A stretch of 38,792 bases of DNA from Anaerostipes sp. (GTDB lineage Bacteria; Bacillota; Clostridia; Lachnospirales; Lachnospiraceae). The notes beneath the pieces were generated by a model that was not told the origin of the DNA, searched no databases, and saw only the letters and a program-made list of their open reading frames with translations. The stretch spans positions 1-38,792 of the forward strand of contig JAQVEG010000026.1 of assembly GCA_028697725.1 (NCBI GenBank), written 5' to 3'. Position numbers and translations under genes: made by a program. Shown in pieces: positions 23,899 through 32,010 of this stretch (position 1 is the first letter of the stretch; each line of letters starts with the position of its first letter).

Positions 23899-25161
23899 GT
23901 GAAGACAAAAGCAGTAAGACTACATGGAAAAGAAGATTTAAGACTTGACGAGTTTGAACTTCCTGAGATGAAAGATGATGAAATCCTAGTTGAAGTGGTG
24001 ACAGATAGTCTTTGTATGTCGAGCTTTAAAGCTTTAACACAAGCAGAAAATCACAAGAAAGTTCCAGAAAATATTAGTACTAATCCTATTATTTTAGGTC
24101 ATGAGTTTTGTGGAGTTATAAAAAAAGTAGGAAAGAAGTGGGAACAACAATATACGGAGGGTGACAAATTTGTCATCCAGCCGAATATTGGGACAAAAAA
24201 TGGGTATGCCCCAGGATATTCTTTTGAGTATGTGGGTGGAGATTCTATTTATGCAGTTTTGTTTTCACAGATTATGGAAAATGGTTCTCTTCTAAAATAC
24301 AATGGAGATTCTTTTTTTGAAGGGTCTTTAGTAGAACCTTTATCATGTGTAGTAGGTGCATTTAATGCTCAGTACCATCATAAAAAAATGTATTGTTATG
24401 AACATGTAATGGGGATTAAAGAGGGTGGAAACATGGCCATTCTTGGTGCAACAGGTCCAATGGGATTTCTGGCAATTGATTTAGCACTTCATGGGCCAAA
24501 GAAACCAGATGTTTTGGTTGTAACAGGAAGAACAGAGTCTAAAATTGACATGGCTCGTAAGTTATATACCGTAGAAGAAGCAAAAAAACAAGGAATTGAA
24601 CTTATCTATGTAAATACAAGAGATATGGATGACTTTAGTATTCCATTACGAAAATGTACAAAAGATGACTATGGGTTTGACGATGTATTTGTGTTTGCAC
24701 CAGTACAGGAAATGGTAACACAGGGAGAAAAAATACTTGCATTTGATGGATGCCTTAATTTCTTTTCTGGTCCATCAGACACAGAATTTTCTTCTACAGT
24801 AAACTTCTATAATGTGCATTATAATTCTACACATTTTATTGGAACTAGTGGTGGAAATACAGAAGATATGAAACAGGCAATTCAATACATTGAAACAGGA
24901 GTGATTCATGTTGCAAAAATCGCGACACATATTCTTGGACTAGATGGAGTTGCAGAAACGACAAAAGCACTTCCAAAGTTGACTGGAGGGAAAAAAGTTG
25001 TGTATACACATAAAAAATTCCCTTGTGTTGAAGTTGACAAGTTAGGCGAAATAAGTGAAAATGAATTTATAGAAAACTTGGAAAAGATAGTGGAAAAACA
25101 TGATCATTTATGGAGCGCTGAAGCCGAAGCCTATTTTTTGGAGAACGCTCCTAACATATAA
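23899..25161 (+). CDS. sorE: L-sorbose-1-phosphate reductase
   Basis: SorE is a zinc-type medium-chain dehydrogenase that reduces L-sorbose 1-phosphate to D-glucitol 6-phosphate. The 420-residue product closely follows the Klebsiella SorE pattern: LRLDEFELPEMKDDEIL, TDSLCMSSFK, NPIILGHEFCGVI, FEGSLVEPLSCVVGAFNAQY, GATGPMGFLAIDLALHGP, and VHYNSTHFIGTSGGNTEDM. The nucleotide-binding GATGPMG is near residue 185. The start codon is GTG 23899 with a GGGGGAG site five bases upstream. Its place after the PTS genes identifies the sugar of the operon as L-sorbose. Confidence 0.92.
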   Translation: MKTKAVRLHGKEDLRLDEFELPEMKDDEILVEVVTDSLCMSSFKALTQAENHKKVPENISTNPIILGHEFCGVIKKVGKKWEQQYTEGDKFVIQPNIGTKNGYAPGYSFEYVGGDSIYAVLFSQIMENGSLLKYNGDSFFEGSLVEPLSCVVGAFNAQYHHKKMYCYEHVMGIKEGGNMAILGATGPMGFLAIDLALHGPKKPDVLVVTGRTESKIDMARKLYTVEEAKKQGIELIYVNTRDMDDFSIPLRKCTKDDYGFDDVFVFAPVQEMVTQGEKILAFDGCLNFFSGPSDTEFSSTVNFYNVHYNSTHFIGTSGGNTEDMKQAIQYIETGVIHVAKIATHILGLDGVAETTKALPKLTGGKKVVYTHKKFPCVEVDKLGEISENEFIENLEKIVEKHDHLWSAEAEAYFLENAPNI

Positions 25162-25172
25162 AGGAGTCGTTT

Positions 25173-26021
25173 ATGGGTAAGGAAGTTTCAGTTAGGAATC
25201 AAGTGTTTTCAGCCTATGATAGTTTATTTGATGCTGAAAAGAAAGTAGCAGATTATTTGATCAATCACCAAGAAGAAGCAATTGAGATGTCGGTGTCAGA
25301 ACTGGCAGCAGCCTGCGAGGCAAGTCAGGCTACCATTGTTCGGTTTTGTAAAAAGATTGGATGCAATGGATTTCATCATTTGAAAATCAAGATGGCGAAG
25401 GAAATGCGTAAGCTGGATCAAAAAACTGTTTCAAATGAAATCAGTGTAGACAATATATCACAGTCGTTGACAAACATTTTGGCGACGAAGATTGAAGAAT
25501 TAAGAGAAACACTCAACCATATTCATGAGGAAGAACTAAAAGAAATCATAGATATTATTTTAGATTCTAATGTTGTGGAATTTGCAGCAATGGGAAATAC
25601 AATCCCCATTGCTTTGGATGGTTCTTATAAGTTTAATCAATTGGGAATCGCAGCAGTGGCCTCAACTATTTGGGAGAGCCAAGAGGCCTTTGCAAGAACT
25701 TTAAGAGATAAAGACGTATTGATTGCGATTTCTGCATCTGGTGCTTCCAGACATTTGCTGAATATAGCAAAAATTGTGAGAGAGAATGGTGGAAAAGTCA
25801 TTGCAATTACCAATCAGGGAAAATCCCCTCTGGCAGAAGAGAGTGATTATGTGATTGTAACAGCAACACGTGAACAAGTTTTCCACGACCAAGTAAGTTT
25901 TACGAGAATGGCAGCTATGGCAGTGATTGACAGCTTATTTTTATTGTTATTCTCAACAAAATGGGATTCATTTAGTAATTTAGCAGAACACGAACAATCC
26001 GTCTCAGAAGATAAAATATAA
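25173..26021 (+). CDS. RpiR/MurR-family regulator of the sorbose operon
   Basis: The 282-residue protein has an N-terminal HTH_6 domain (about 1-77; SVSELAAACEASQATIVRFCKKIG) and a C-terminal SIS sugar-phosphate-binding domain (about 120-250), with IAISASGASRHLLNIAK as the phosphosugar loop. It is encoded within the operon between sorE and sorD. Known sorbose operons use SorC or SorR-type regulators, so an RpiR protein is a replacement. A phosphorylated intermediate (sorbose-1-P or glucitol-6-P) is the likely ligand. Activator or repressor action cannot be decided from sequence. Confidence 0.9.
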   Translation: MGKEVSVRNQVFSAYDSLFDAEKKVADYLINHQEEAIEMSVSELAAACEASQATIVRFCKKIGCNGFHHLKIKMAKEMRKLDQKTVSNEISVDNISQSLTNILATKIEELRETLNHIHEEELKEIIDIILDSNVVEFAAMGNTIPIALDGSYKFNQLGIAAVASTIWESQEAFARTLRDKDVLIAISASGASRHLLNIAKIVRENGGKVIAITNQGKSPLAEESDYVIVTATREQVFHDQVSFTRMAAMAVIDSLFLLLFSTKWDSFSNLAEHEQSVSEDKI

Positions 26022-26031
26022 GGAGACGAAC

Positions 26032-26847
26032 ATGAACAATTCATGGTTAGAACTTGAAGGAAAAACAGTAATCGTAACAGGTGGAGCATCTGGAATTGGG
26101 AAGGCAGTTGCCCAAGGATATTTACAAGCTGGAGCAAACGTAGTTGTTTCAGATATGGCACCAGAAGCACCAGAGATGAACGAAGAATGCGGAAAGTTTC
26201 ACTATGTAAAGACAGATGTTACAAATTCAGAACAAGTTGAGGCGATGGTACAAGAAACCGTTGCAACATTTGGAACAGTAGATATACTGGTAAATAATGC
26301 AGGGATTAATATTCCAAGATTACTTGTGGATAAGAAAGAACCAAAGGGTCAATACGAACTTGATGAACAAGTATGGGATAAGGTTTGCAATGTAAACTTA
26401 AAAGGAGTTTTCTTCGCTGCTCAGGCAGTAGGAAGAGTCTTAGTAGAAAAAGGTGAAGGTGTTATTATTAACATGTCATCTGAAAGTGGATTAGAAGGAT
26501 CAGAAGGTCAAAGTGTATATGCTGCAACAAAGAATGCAGTGAATTCATTGACAAGATCATGGGCAAAGGAACTAGGAAAACAAGGAGTCAGAGTTGTAGG
26601 AGTTGCACCAGGAATTATGGAAGCAACAGGACTTAGAACATTAGCATATGAATCAGCCTTAGCATACACAAGAGGAATTACAGTGGATGATCTAAGAGCT
26701 GGATACAGCAAGACTTCAACCACACCACTTGGAAGATCTGGTAAATTATCAGAAGTAGGAGACATGTGTGTATTCCTTGGAAGTAAGAGAGCATCTTATG
26801 TACATGGAATTACAGTGAATGTAGCCGGTGGTAAAACAAGAGGATAG
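26032..26847 (+). CDS. sorD: Sorbitol-6-phosphate 2-dehydrogenase
   Basis: SorD is a short-chain dehydrogenase that oxidises D-glucitol 6-phosphate to D-fructose 6-phosphate with NAD. The 271-residue product has the nucleotide-binding TGGASGIG (about 17-24), NNAG, and the catalytic serine-tyrosine-lysine set in NMSSESGLEGSEGQSVYAATKNA. The long segments IPRLLVDKKEPKGQYELDE and VAPGIMEATGLRT and the end VNVAGGKTRG match SorD of Klebsiella well. AAGGAG precedes ATG 26032. It is the last gene of the operon. Confidence 0.93.
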   Translation: MNNSWLELEGKTVIVTGGASGIGKAVAQGYLQAGANVVVSDMAPEAPEMNEECGKFHYVKTDVTNSEQVEAMVQETVATFGTVDILVNNAGINIPRLLVDKKEPKGQYELDEQVWDKVCNVNLKGVFFAAQAVGRVLVEKGEGVIINMSSESGLEGSEGQSVYAATKNAVNSLTRSWAKELGKQGVRVVGVAPGIMEATGLRTLAYESALAYTRGITVDDLRAGYSKTSTTPLGRSGKLSEVGDMCVFLGSKRASYVHGITVNVAGGKTRG

Positions 26848-26850
26848 AAC

Positions 26851-26897
26851 AAAAAGCAGTATCATTTGAGTGAGTCTCAAAGGTATTGCTTTTTTTG
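26851..26897 (+). terminator. Terminator of the sorbose operon
   Basis: AAAAAGCAGTATC (26851-26863) pairs with 26882 onward, and TTTGAG (26865-26870) with CTCAAA (26876-26881); one A is bulged. Seven T follow. Confidence 0.88.
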
Positions 26898-26906
26898 AGT
26901 CTGTAG

Positions 26907-26935
26907 TTGTTATTTCTTTTCACATATCTTATAAT
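26907..26935 (+). promoter_or_regulatory. Promoter of the HlyIII-like gene
   Basis: TTGTTA (26907-26912) and TATAAT (26930-26935), 17 bases apart. The predicted start near 26942 excludes the ATG at 26938 as start codon. Confidence 0.7.
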
Positions 26936-26967
26936 GAATGGAATATAGAACAAATTTGGAGGAAAAC

Positions 26968-27663
26968 ATGAGACCAAGACGAAAAGGAAAGAGAAGAGAA
27001 GAACCCTGGGTGATTTATTCTCGGGGAGAAGATATTTTCTATATGATTTTACACATTGTAAGTGCAGTTTTGGCAGCGGGAATCCTTACAATTGCAGTTG
27101 TATTTACAGCACTTGATTATTCTTGGCAAAGTGTATTGTCGGCAGCAGTTTATGGAAGTGCCATGTTGATTGTTCATATTCTTTTGTCTATTTATCATGG
27201 ACTGCCATACGGCATTGGAAAAGATGTTATGTACATTGTGGCTCGGAATATACTGTATATATTCTTTGTAGGAACGGCAATGGCAGTGAATTTTATTTCC
27301 AGAGAACCATTGACAGGGGAAAATCAGGATATTGTTTGTTTATTATTTGGAGTGATAGGCATTTTTGTAGTTACAGGAATTGTATTTACTTCTATTTCAA
27401 TGGAACGTTTTCATATCCTCGTTTTAATTTGTTATTTTATGACCATATGGTTAATGATAGTTCCGTCGATTATGGGAATTCGATCATTGAATCATACAGG
27501 TATGTTCCTTTTAATTGGGGGGAACATAGGCTATACAGTTTGTGGAGTTTGTAGATTAAAGGGAGATGAGTATGCATTTCCAAGGATTATGAAGAAGATA
27601 TCTTTTTATGCAGGAACGGCATTGCATTTTGCATGTGTTATGGTCTGTATTTTATTACCTTAA
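26968..27663 (+). CDS. Hemolysin III/PAQR-like seven-helix membrane protein, divergent
   Basis: This 231-residue protein has a basic N-terminus (RPRRKGKRR) and seven hydrophobic segments. The family block SAAVYGSAMLIVHILLSIYHGLP corresponds to the SIYG...STLYHSLP signature of HlyIII proteins, and the last helix keeps a histidine (TALHFACV). The other metal-site residues of PAQR proteins (an Asp in helix 3 and the first His of HxxxH) are not visible, so zinc binding may be lost. The start ATG 26968 has GGAGG five bases upstream. The gene lies 18 bases before hflX. Activity of bacterial HlyIII proteins is unclear. Confidence 0.68.
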   Translation: MRPRRKGKRREEPWVIYSRGEDIFYMILHIVSAVLAAGILTIAVVFTALDYSWQSVLSAAVYGSAMLIVHILLSIYHGLPYGIGKDVMYIVARNILYIFFVGTAMAVNFISREPLTGENQDIVCLLFGVIGIFVVTGIVFTSISMERFHILVLICYFMTIWLMIVPSIMGIRSLNHTGMFLLIGGNIGYTVCGVCRLKGDEYAFPRIMKKISFYAGTALHFACVMVCILLP

Positions 27664-27681
27664 AGTAGAAAGAGAGACTAG

Positions 27682-28920
27682 ATGGAAGAAATCAAAAAAG
27701 AATTAAATGAAAAAGTCATTTTAGTTGCTGTATGTACAGATGCTGAGAATGAGATAGAGGATTCACTAGATGAGTTAGAACAGCTAGTAGATACGGCAGG
27801 TGCAAGTGTTGTGGCAAGAGTGGTGCAGAATCGGGAATCTATTCATCCAGGAACCTATGTTGGAAAGGGAAAGATAGAGGAAATCCGAGAGTTGCTTTTT
27901 GAAACTGAGGCAACTGGAATTGTTTGTGATGATGAATTATCACCAGCACAGATGGGGCATTTAGAGGAGTTGCTAGATACAAAGGTTATGGATCGAACCC
28001 TTGTGATTTTGGATATTTTTGCAAGACGTGCATATACAAGAGAAGGGAAGATTCAAGTTGAATTGGCTCAGCTTCGATATCGTGCCACAAGATTAACAGG
28101 ACAGGGAACCAGCCTTTCTAGATTAGGTGGTGGGATTGGTACGAGAGGTCCAGGAGAGAAGAAACTTGAGATGGATCGACGTCTTATTCGGACAAGAATA
28201 TCCCATTTGAAGAAAGAGTTAAATGGAGTGATTGCCCATCGGGAGGTTCAAAGAAAGCAGAGACTTAGAACCCATATGCCAGTAGTTTGTATTGTTGGAT
28301 ACACCAATGCAGGAAAGTCTACTTTGTTAAATTATTACACCAATGCAGGGGTTTTAGAGGAGAATCAATTGTTTGCAACTTTAGACCCTACGACGAAAAG
28401 TGTTGTTCTTGAAAGTGGACAGACTATATTGATGACAGATACCGTTGGATTTATTCAAAAATTACCTCATCATTTAATCGATGCATTTAAAAGTACTTTA
28501 GAAGAGGCTGTTTACAGCGATATTATACTCCATGTTGTAGATGCAGCAAATCCACAGATGGAAAAGCAGATGGAGGCAGTTTATGAAACCCTTCACCAGT
28601 TAGGAGTAAAGGAGCAACCCATTATTACTGCATTCAATAAAATGGATGCCTTATCAGATGATATTATTTTAAAAGACTTACATGCCCAAAAGACTGTGAA
28701 AATTTCTGGGAAGTATGGAGATGGGACAAAGGAATTACTTGATCTTGTGGAACAGACACTTCAAGAACAGAAGATTTATGTTGAGAAGGTATATCCGTAT
28801 GAGGAGGCAGGCAAGATTCAGGCAATCCGAAATCATGGACAACTGGTAAAGGAAGAATACAGGGAAAATGGAATATATGTTGAAGCTTATGTTCCCGCTG
28901 AGATTTTAGGGATGGTATAG
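27682..28920 (+). CDS. hflX: Ribosome-associated GTPase HflX
   Basis: HflX is a GTPase that splits stalled or stressed 70S ribosomes. The 412-residue product has the N-terminal HflX domain (GTYVGKGKIEEIRELL; DDELSPAQMGHLEE), the glycine-rich linker GQGTSLSRLGGGIGTRGPGE, and a GTPase domain with the P-loop GYTNAGKST near residue 210, LDPTTK, DTVGFIQKLPHHLIDAF and NKMD. The following antiterminator gene has its AGGAGG site overlapping the hflX stop codon, so the two are coupled. HflX has been linked to resistance against antibiotics that stall ribosomes. Confidence 0.96.
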   Translation: MEEIKKELNEKVILVAVCTDAENEIEDSLDELEQLVDTAGASVVARVVQNRESIHPGTYVGKGKIEEIRELLFETEATGIVCDDELSPAQMGHLEELLDTKVMDRTLVILDIFARRAYTREGKIQVELAQLRYRATRLTGQGTSLSRLGGGIGTRGPGEKKLEMDRRLIRTRISHLKKELNGVIAHREVQRKQRLRTHMPVVCIVGYTNAGKSTLLNYYTNAGVLEENQLFATLDPTTKSVVLESGQTILMTDTVGFIQKLPHHLIDAFKSTLEEAVYSDIILHVVDAANPQMEKQMEAVYETLHQLGVKEQPIITAFNKMDALSDDIILKDLHAQKTVKISGKYGDGTKELLDLVEQTLQEQKIYVEKVYPYEEAGKIQAIRNHGQLVKEEYRENGIYVEAYVPAEILGMV

Positions 28921-28928
28921 GAGGCATT

Positions 28929-29426
28929 ATGATCATACAAAAAGTGATTAATAACAACGTAGTTAGTACATTTGATTCCAATAATCACGAAGTTATTTTG
29001 ATGGGAAAGGGAATTGGCTTTCGCAAGAAAGCAGGAGAAAAATTAGACAAGACCAAAATCGAAAAGATATTTACACAGAATCAAAAGAGTAATAATTCTT
29101 TTGTGCAAGAAGTTCTTGCAATTATACAAGAATTCTATGAAATTATTTTTAATGTTGACAGTTCTTCATATAAGAGATTCGTAACTCATTTAGAATACTT
29201 AGAAGAGTTGATTACAAATCACAAGAATCAAGATTTAGAAGCGCAATTGGAGGACTTTGATTTCTATGAAAGAAATCAAAAAAAATATCCAGAGGCATAT
29301 ATTTGCAGCCAGAGAATTGTGGAGCATATTGAGCAGCATTATAATTATAAATTATCTATAGATGAGAAAATGTATCTGATTATCTACGTGGAGCGATTGT
29401 CCATGGATGCGATTATAAACAATTAG
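28929..29426 (+). CDS. BglG/SacY/LicT-type RNA antiterminator with only one PRD
   Basis: These proteins bind a RAT hairpin in nascent RNA and prevent termination; their activity is set by phosphorylation of PRD histidines. The N-terminal RNA-binding CAT domain (1-50) is complete: QKVINNNVVS, VILMGKGIGFRKK, IEKIFT. The normal ~100-residue PRD1 is absent, and residues 58-158 align with PRD2: SYKRFVTHLEYLEEL carries H87, matching LicT H207. The second PRD2 histidine is Y153 (IIYVERL instead of IHIERV). The total is 165 residues versus about 280. It is translationally coupled to hflX. The likely target is the RAT site at 29779. Confidence 0.87.
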   Translation: MIIQKVINNNVVSTFDSNNHEVILMGKGIGFRKKAGEKLDKTKIEKIFTQNQKSNNSFVQEVLAIIQEFYEIIFNVDSSSYKRFVTHLEYLEELITNHKNQDLEAQLEDFDFYERNQKKYPEAYICSQRIVEHIEQHYNYKLSIDEKMYLIIYVERLSMDAIINN

Positions 29427-29427
29427 G

Positions 29428-29446
29428 CAATTCAGAATTGTTTTTT
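29428..29446 (+). terminator. Weak terminator after the antiterminator gene
   Basis: CAATT (29428-29432) and AATTG (29436-29440) form a short stem followed by six T. Confidence 0.45.
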
Positions 29447-29489
29447 GTTCAAGGAATTGAAAAAAAGATACAAGAAGAGAAAAAATAAG

Positions 29490-29532
29490 AAGAATCGCTC
29501 AGACCTTAATCGATATGGTCCGAGCGATTCTT
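29490..29532. repeat. Long near-perfect inverted repeat (hairpin)
   Basis: AAGAATCGCTC (29490-29500) pairs with GAGCGATTCTT (29522-29532), and inside one mismatch GACC pairs with GGTC, leaving an 11-base loop. On the minus strand it is followed by a T-rich stretch, so it could end leftward transcripts. On the plus strand there is no T tract. Confidence 0.75.
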
Positions 29533-29718
29533 TGGATAAACTTAGTAAAACAGTATATGTATGAAGATACCAAACTTGCCATTTTGGCAATTGAAAACCA
29601 AAACAATATTCAATACTTTGTGCCATTAAAGAACATGCTGTATGATTCTGATTTTTACAATGATCAGCGAAAAACAATTTCAAAGACTCATAAAGAAACC
29701 TATATATTTTTTGCTTAA
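29515..29718 (+). pseudogene. Remnant of an Rpn/PD-(D/E)XK nuclease transposase-like gene
   Basis: The 67-codon frame contains LAILAIENQNNIQYFVPLKN, then MLYDSDFYNDQRKTI. The pattern ENQ...I.Y.(M/V)P.(K/R).MLYD...Y..Q is typical of the internal part of Rpn-family (PDDEXK_2) proteins, which promote recombination and are very numerous in Lachnospiraceae. Both ends of the normal 250-300 residue protein are missing, there is no ribosome site, and a promoter for the next operon follows directly. I read it as a decayed insertion. Confidence 0.5.
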
Positions 29719-29733
29719 TAGGGAGATTATTCA

Positions 29734-29762
29734 TTGACAGATTCCTGTCTATTTGATAGTAT
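29734..29762 (+). promoter_or_regulatory. Promoter of the ptsHI leader
   Basis: Consensus TTGACA (29734-29739), 17-base spacer and TAGTAT (29757-29762) with TGA before it. The start would be near 29769, ten bases before the RAT site. Confidence 0.75.
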
Positions 29763-29778
29763 TAGATGTATCAGATAT

Positions 29779-29807
29779 GGATTGTGACTGGTAGTGCAGG
29801 CAAGACC
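29779..29807 (+). promoter_or_regulatory. RAT (ribonucleic antiterminator) site of the SacY/LicT type
   Basis: The 29-base element begins GGATTGTGACTGG and ends GCAGGCAAGACC. The conserved GGATTGT-ACTG and GCAGGCAA-ACC blocks are those of B. subtilis sacB and bglP RAT sites, which fold into a hairpin with two internal loops bound by the CAT domain. It overlaps the 5' arm of the terminator 29802-29847, so protein binding would preclude termination before ptsH. Confidence 0.88.
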
Positions 29808-29847
29808 TTTTAATAAGTGAGTATCATTTATTAATGGGTCTTTTTTT
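29802..29847 (+). terminator. RAT-controlled terminator upstream of ptsH
   Basis: AAGACC (29802-29807) pairs with GGTCTT (29837-29842), and TTAATAA (29810-29816) with TTATTAA (29828-29834), with a 2x2 internal loop; seven T follow. The first six bases are shared with the RAT site. A perfect palindrome ATTGTATACAAT at 29856-29867 lies just downstream. Confidence 0.85.
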
Positions 29848-29909
29848 ATGCATACATTGTATACAATCTCAACTTACAACATTTTAACTATTTAAAAAGG
29901 AGATTTATT

Positions 29910-30173
29910 ATGGTATCAAAGAAATTTACAATCGAAAACGAACAAGGATTACACATGAGACCAGCTGGAGTTTTAGCAAAGGCTGTAACAAAATTTGAAT
30001 CTGATGTGACTATCGTATTTGATGACAAAAAGATCAATGCAAAGAGCTTATTAAACATTATCGGAGCATGTATTAAATGTGGTTCTGAGATTGAATTAGT
30101 ATGTGAAGGACCAGATGAAGAAGCAGCATTAGCTCACGCAACAGAATTAATTGAATCTGGATTAGGTGAATAA
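29910..30173 (+). CDS. ptsH: Phosphocarrier protein HPr
   Basis: HPr passes phosphate from Enzyme I to all PTS EIIA proteins, including the sorbose system here. The 87-residue product has the catalytic H15 in GLHMRPA and the regulatory S46 in AKSLLNIIG, the site used by HPr kinase in catabolite control. AAGGAG precedes ATG 29910. ptsI follows after 29 bases. Confidence 0.96.
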   Translation: MVSKKFTIENEQGLHMRPAGVLAKAVTKFESDVTIVFDDKKINAKSLLNIIGACIKCGSEIELVCEGPDEEAALAHATELIESGLGE

Positions 30174-30202
30174 TCAAGTCAAAATAAAGGATAGGTGACA
30201 AT

Positions 30203-31912
30203 ATGTATAAAGGTATTGGTGCATCAGCAGGAATTGGTATTGGTAAAGTTGTAGTAATCAAAGAACAAAGCTTAGATTACTCAAAGACAACAATCGCTGA
30301 TACAGAAGCAGAAAAGAAAAGATTGCAGGATGCAATTGAAGTTTTCGTTGAGAAGACAACAAAGCTTGTTGAAACAATGAAAGTAACAGCTGGAGAAGCA
30401 GAATCAGAAATCTTAGAAGGACATATTCTTATGATTCAAGATCCTGCAATTTCAGAACAAATCGAAGCTAAGATTGACGGTGAGAAAATCAACGCAGAAG
30501 CTGCAGTAGAAGAAGCATGTGATTTTTTTGCTCAAATTTTTGCTATGGCTGAAGATGAATTAACACAACAAAGAGCTTCTGACTTAGGTGATATCAAGGT
30601 TCGTTTGATTAAGATTCTTTTAGGAATTGAAGAAGTTGATATTAGTGCAGTCGCTCCAGGAACTGTATTGGTCGCTGAAGACTTAACACCTTCTATGACA
30701 GCTGGAATTAATCCAGAGAACGTAGAGGGAGCTTTGACTGAGATTGGTGGAAAGACCTCACATTCTGCAATTATTTGTAGATCTATGGAAATTCCAGCCG
30801 TATTAAGTGTTGAGAATATTATTTCAATTGTAAAAGATGGAGATGATATTGTTCTTGATGGAACAACTGGTGAAGTTTATGTGAATCCAGAATCATCTGT
30901 TTTAGATGACTTTAAGGCAAAGAAAGCAGCTTACTTAGAAGAAAAAGCAGCACTTTCTAAGTTTGTAGGACAAAAGTCACAGACATCTGACGGACATGTT
31001 GTAGAATTAGTTGCGAACATTGGTGGACCAGATGAGGCAGCTAAAGTTGTAGAATGTGACGGAGAAGGTGTTGGTTTATTTAGAACAGAATTCTTATTCA
31101 TGGATCGTGATAGTGTTCCAACAGAGGAAGAACAATTTGAAGCATACAAAACAGTAGCTACAACATTGAAAGACAAACCAGTTATTATTCGTACATTGGA
31201 TATTGGTGGAGATAAGGCACTTCCTTATCTTGGACTTGATACAGAAGAGAATCCATTCTTAGGATTTAGAGCTGTTCGTTTCTGCTTAAAAAGAACAGAT
31301 ATCTACAAACCACAATTACGTGCATTATTACGTGCAAGTGCATTTGGAAAAATTCGTATCATGGTTCCATTGGTTACATGTGTGGACGAACTTCGTCAGG
31401 TAAAAGATTTGCTGGAAGAAATCAAGGCAGATTTGGACAAAGAAGGAATCGCATATAACAAAGATGTTGAAGTTGGAGTTATGATGGAAACAGCTGCAGC
31501 AAGTTTAATTGCTGATATTCTTGCAAAAGAAGCTGATTTCTTCAGTATTGGAACCAATGATTTAACTGGATATACTATGGCAGCTGACAGAGGTAACGCA
31601 GATGTTGCTTATTTATACTCAGCATACAATCCAGCGGTTATCCGTTCAATTAAGAACATTATTGGTGCTGCCAATAAAGAAGGAATTATGGCAGGTATGT
31701 GTGGAGAAGCAGCAAGTGATCCATTACTAGTACCAGTGTTGTTAGCATTTGGATTAAATGAATTTTCAGTGAGTGCAACAGCAATTCTTGCAACCAGAAA
31801 AGTTATGTCTTTATGGACAATGGATGAAGCAAAAGCTTTGGCAGAAGAAGTTATGCAATTAACAACAGAAGCAGAAGTGAAAGCATTGTTAGAATCTAGA
31901 GCAAGAAGTTAA
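30203..31912 (+). CDS. ptsI: PTS Enzyme I (phosphoenolpyruvate-protein phosphotransferase)
   Basis: Enzyme I autophosphorylates with PEP and donates the phosphate to HPr. The 569-residue product has the active-site H187 in GGKTSHSAIICRSMEIPAV, the PEP-binding segments GVGLFRTEFLFMDR and RTLDIGGDKALPYLG, RALLRAS, and the C-terminal SIGTNDLTGYTMAADRGN and GMCGEAASDP. Length and order of blocks are normal. It is co-transcribed with ptsH, and a terminator follows. Confidence 0.97.
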   Translation: MYKGIGASAGIGIGKVVVIKEQSLDYSKTTIADTEAEKKRLQDAIEVFVEKTTKLVETMKVTAGEAESEILEGHILMIQDPAISEQIEAKIDGEKINAEAAVEEACDFFAQIFAMAEDELTQQRASDLGDIKVRLIKILLGIEEVDISAVAPGTVLVAEDLTPSMTAGINPENVEGALTEIGGKTSHSAIICRSMEIPAVLSVENIISIVKDGDDIVLDGTTGEVYVNPESSVLDDFKAKKAAYLEEKAALSKFVGQKSQTSDGHVVELVANIGGPDEAAKVVECDGEGVGLFRTEFLFMDRDSVPTEEEQFEAYKTVATTLKDKPVIIRTLDIGGDKALPYLGLDTEENPFLGFRAVRFCLKRTDIYKPQLRALLRASAFGKIRIMVPLVTCVDELRQVKDLLEEIKADLDKEGIAYNKDVEVGVMMETAAASLIADILAKEADFFSIGTNDLTGYTMAADRGNADVAYLYSAYNPAVIRSIKNIIGAANKEGIMAGMCGEAASDPLLVPVLLAFGLNEFSVSATAILATRKVMSLWTMDEAKALAEEVMQLTTEAEVKALLESRARS

Positions 31913-31923
31913 TTTTTAAAAAC

Positions 31924-31961
31924 AAAAGATGGCGTTTCCTACGGGAGAGGTCATCTTTTTT
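31924..31961 (+). terminator. Terminator of ptsHI
   Basis: AAAAGATG (31924-31931) pairs with CATCTTTT (31952-31959), with further imperfect pairing towards a TCC-TAC-GGGA tip, then T. Confidence 0.8.
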
Positions 31962-32010
31962 ATGACAGTACAATCATGATACAAACAAGAAGACCGAATT
32001 AGGAGAGAAA

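Noticed and set aside
27123-27554. A 143-codon plus-strand frame inside the HlyIII-like gene
   Set aside because: Cys/Tyr/Ser-rich shadow frame with no ribosome site; the membrane protein frame explains the region.
29432-29734. A 100-codon minus-strand frame opposite the ptsHI upstream region
   Set aside because: It is low-complexity and aromatic-rich, has no ribosome site, overlaps the hairpin and the Rpn remnant, and resembles no family I know.
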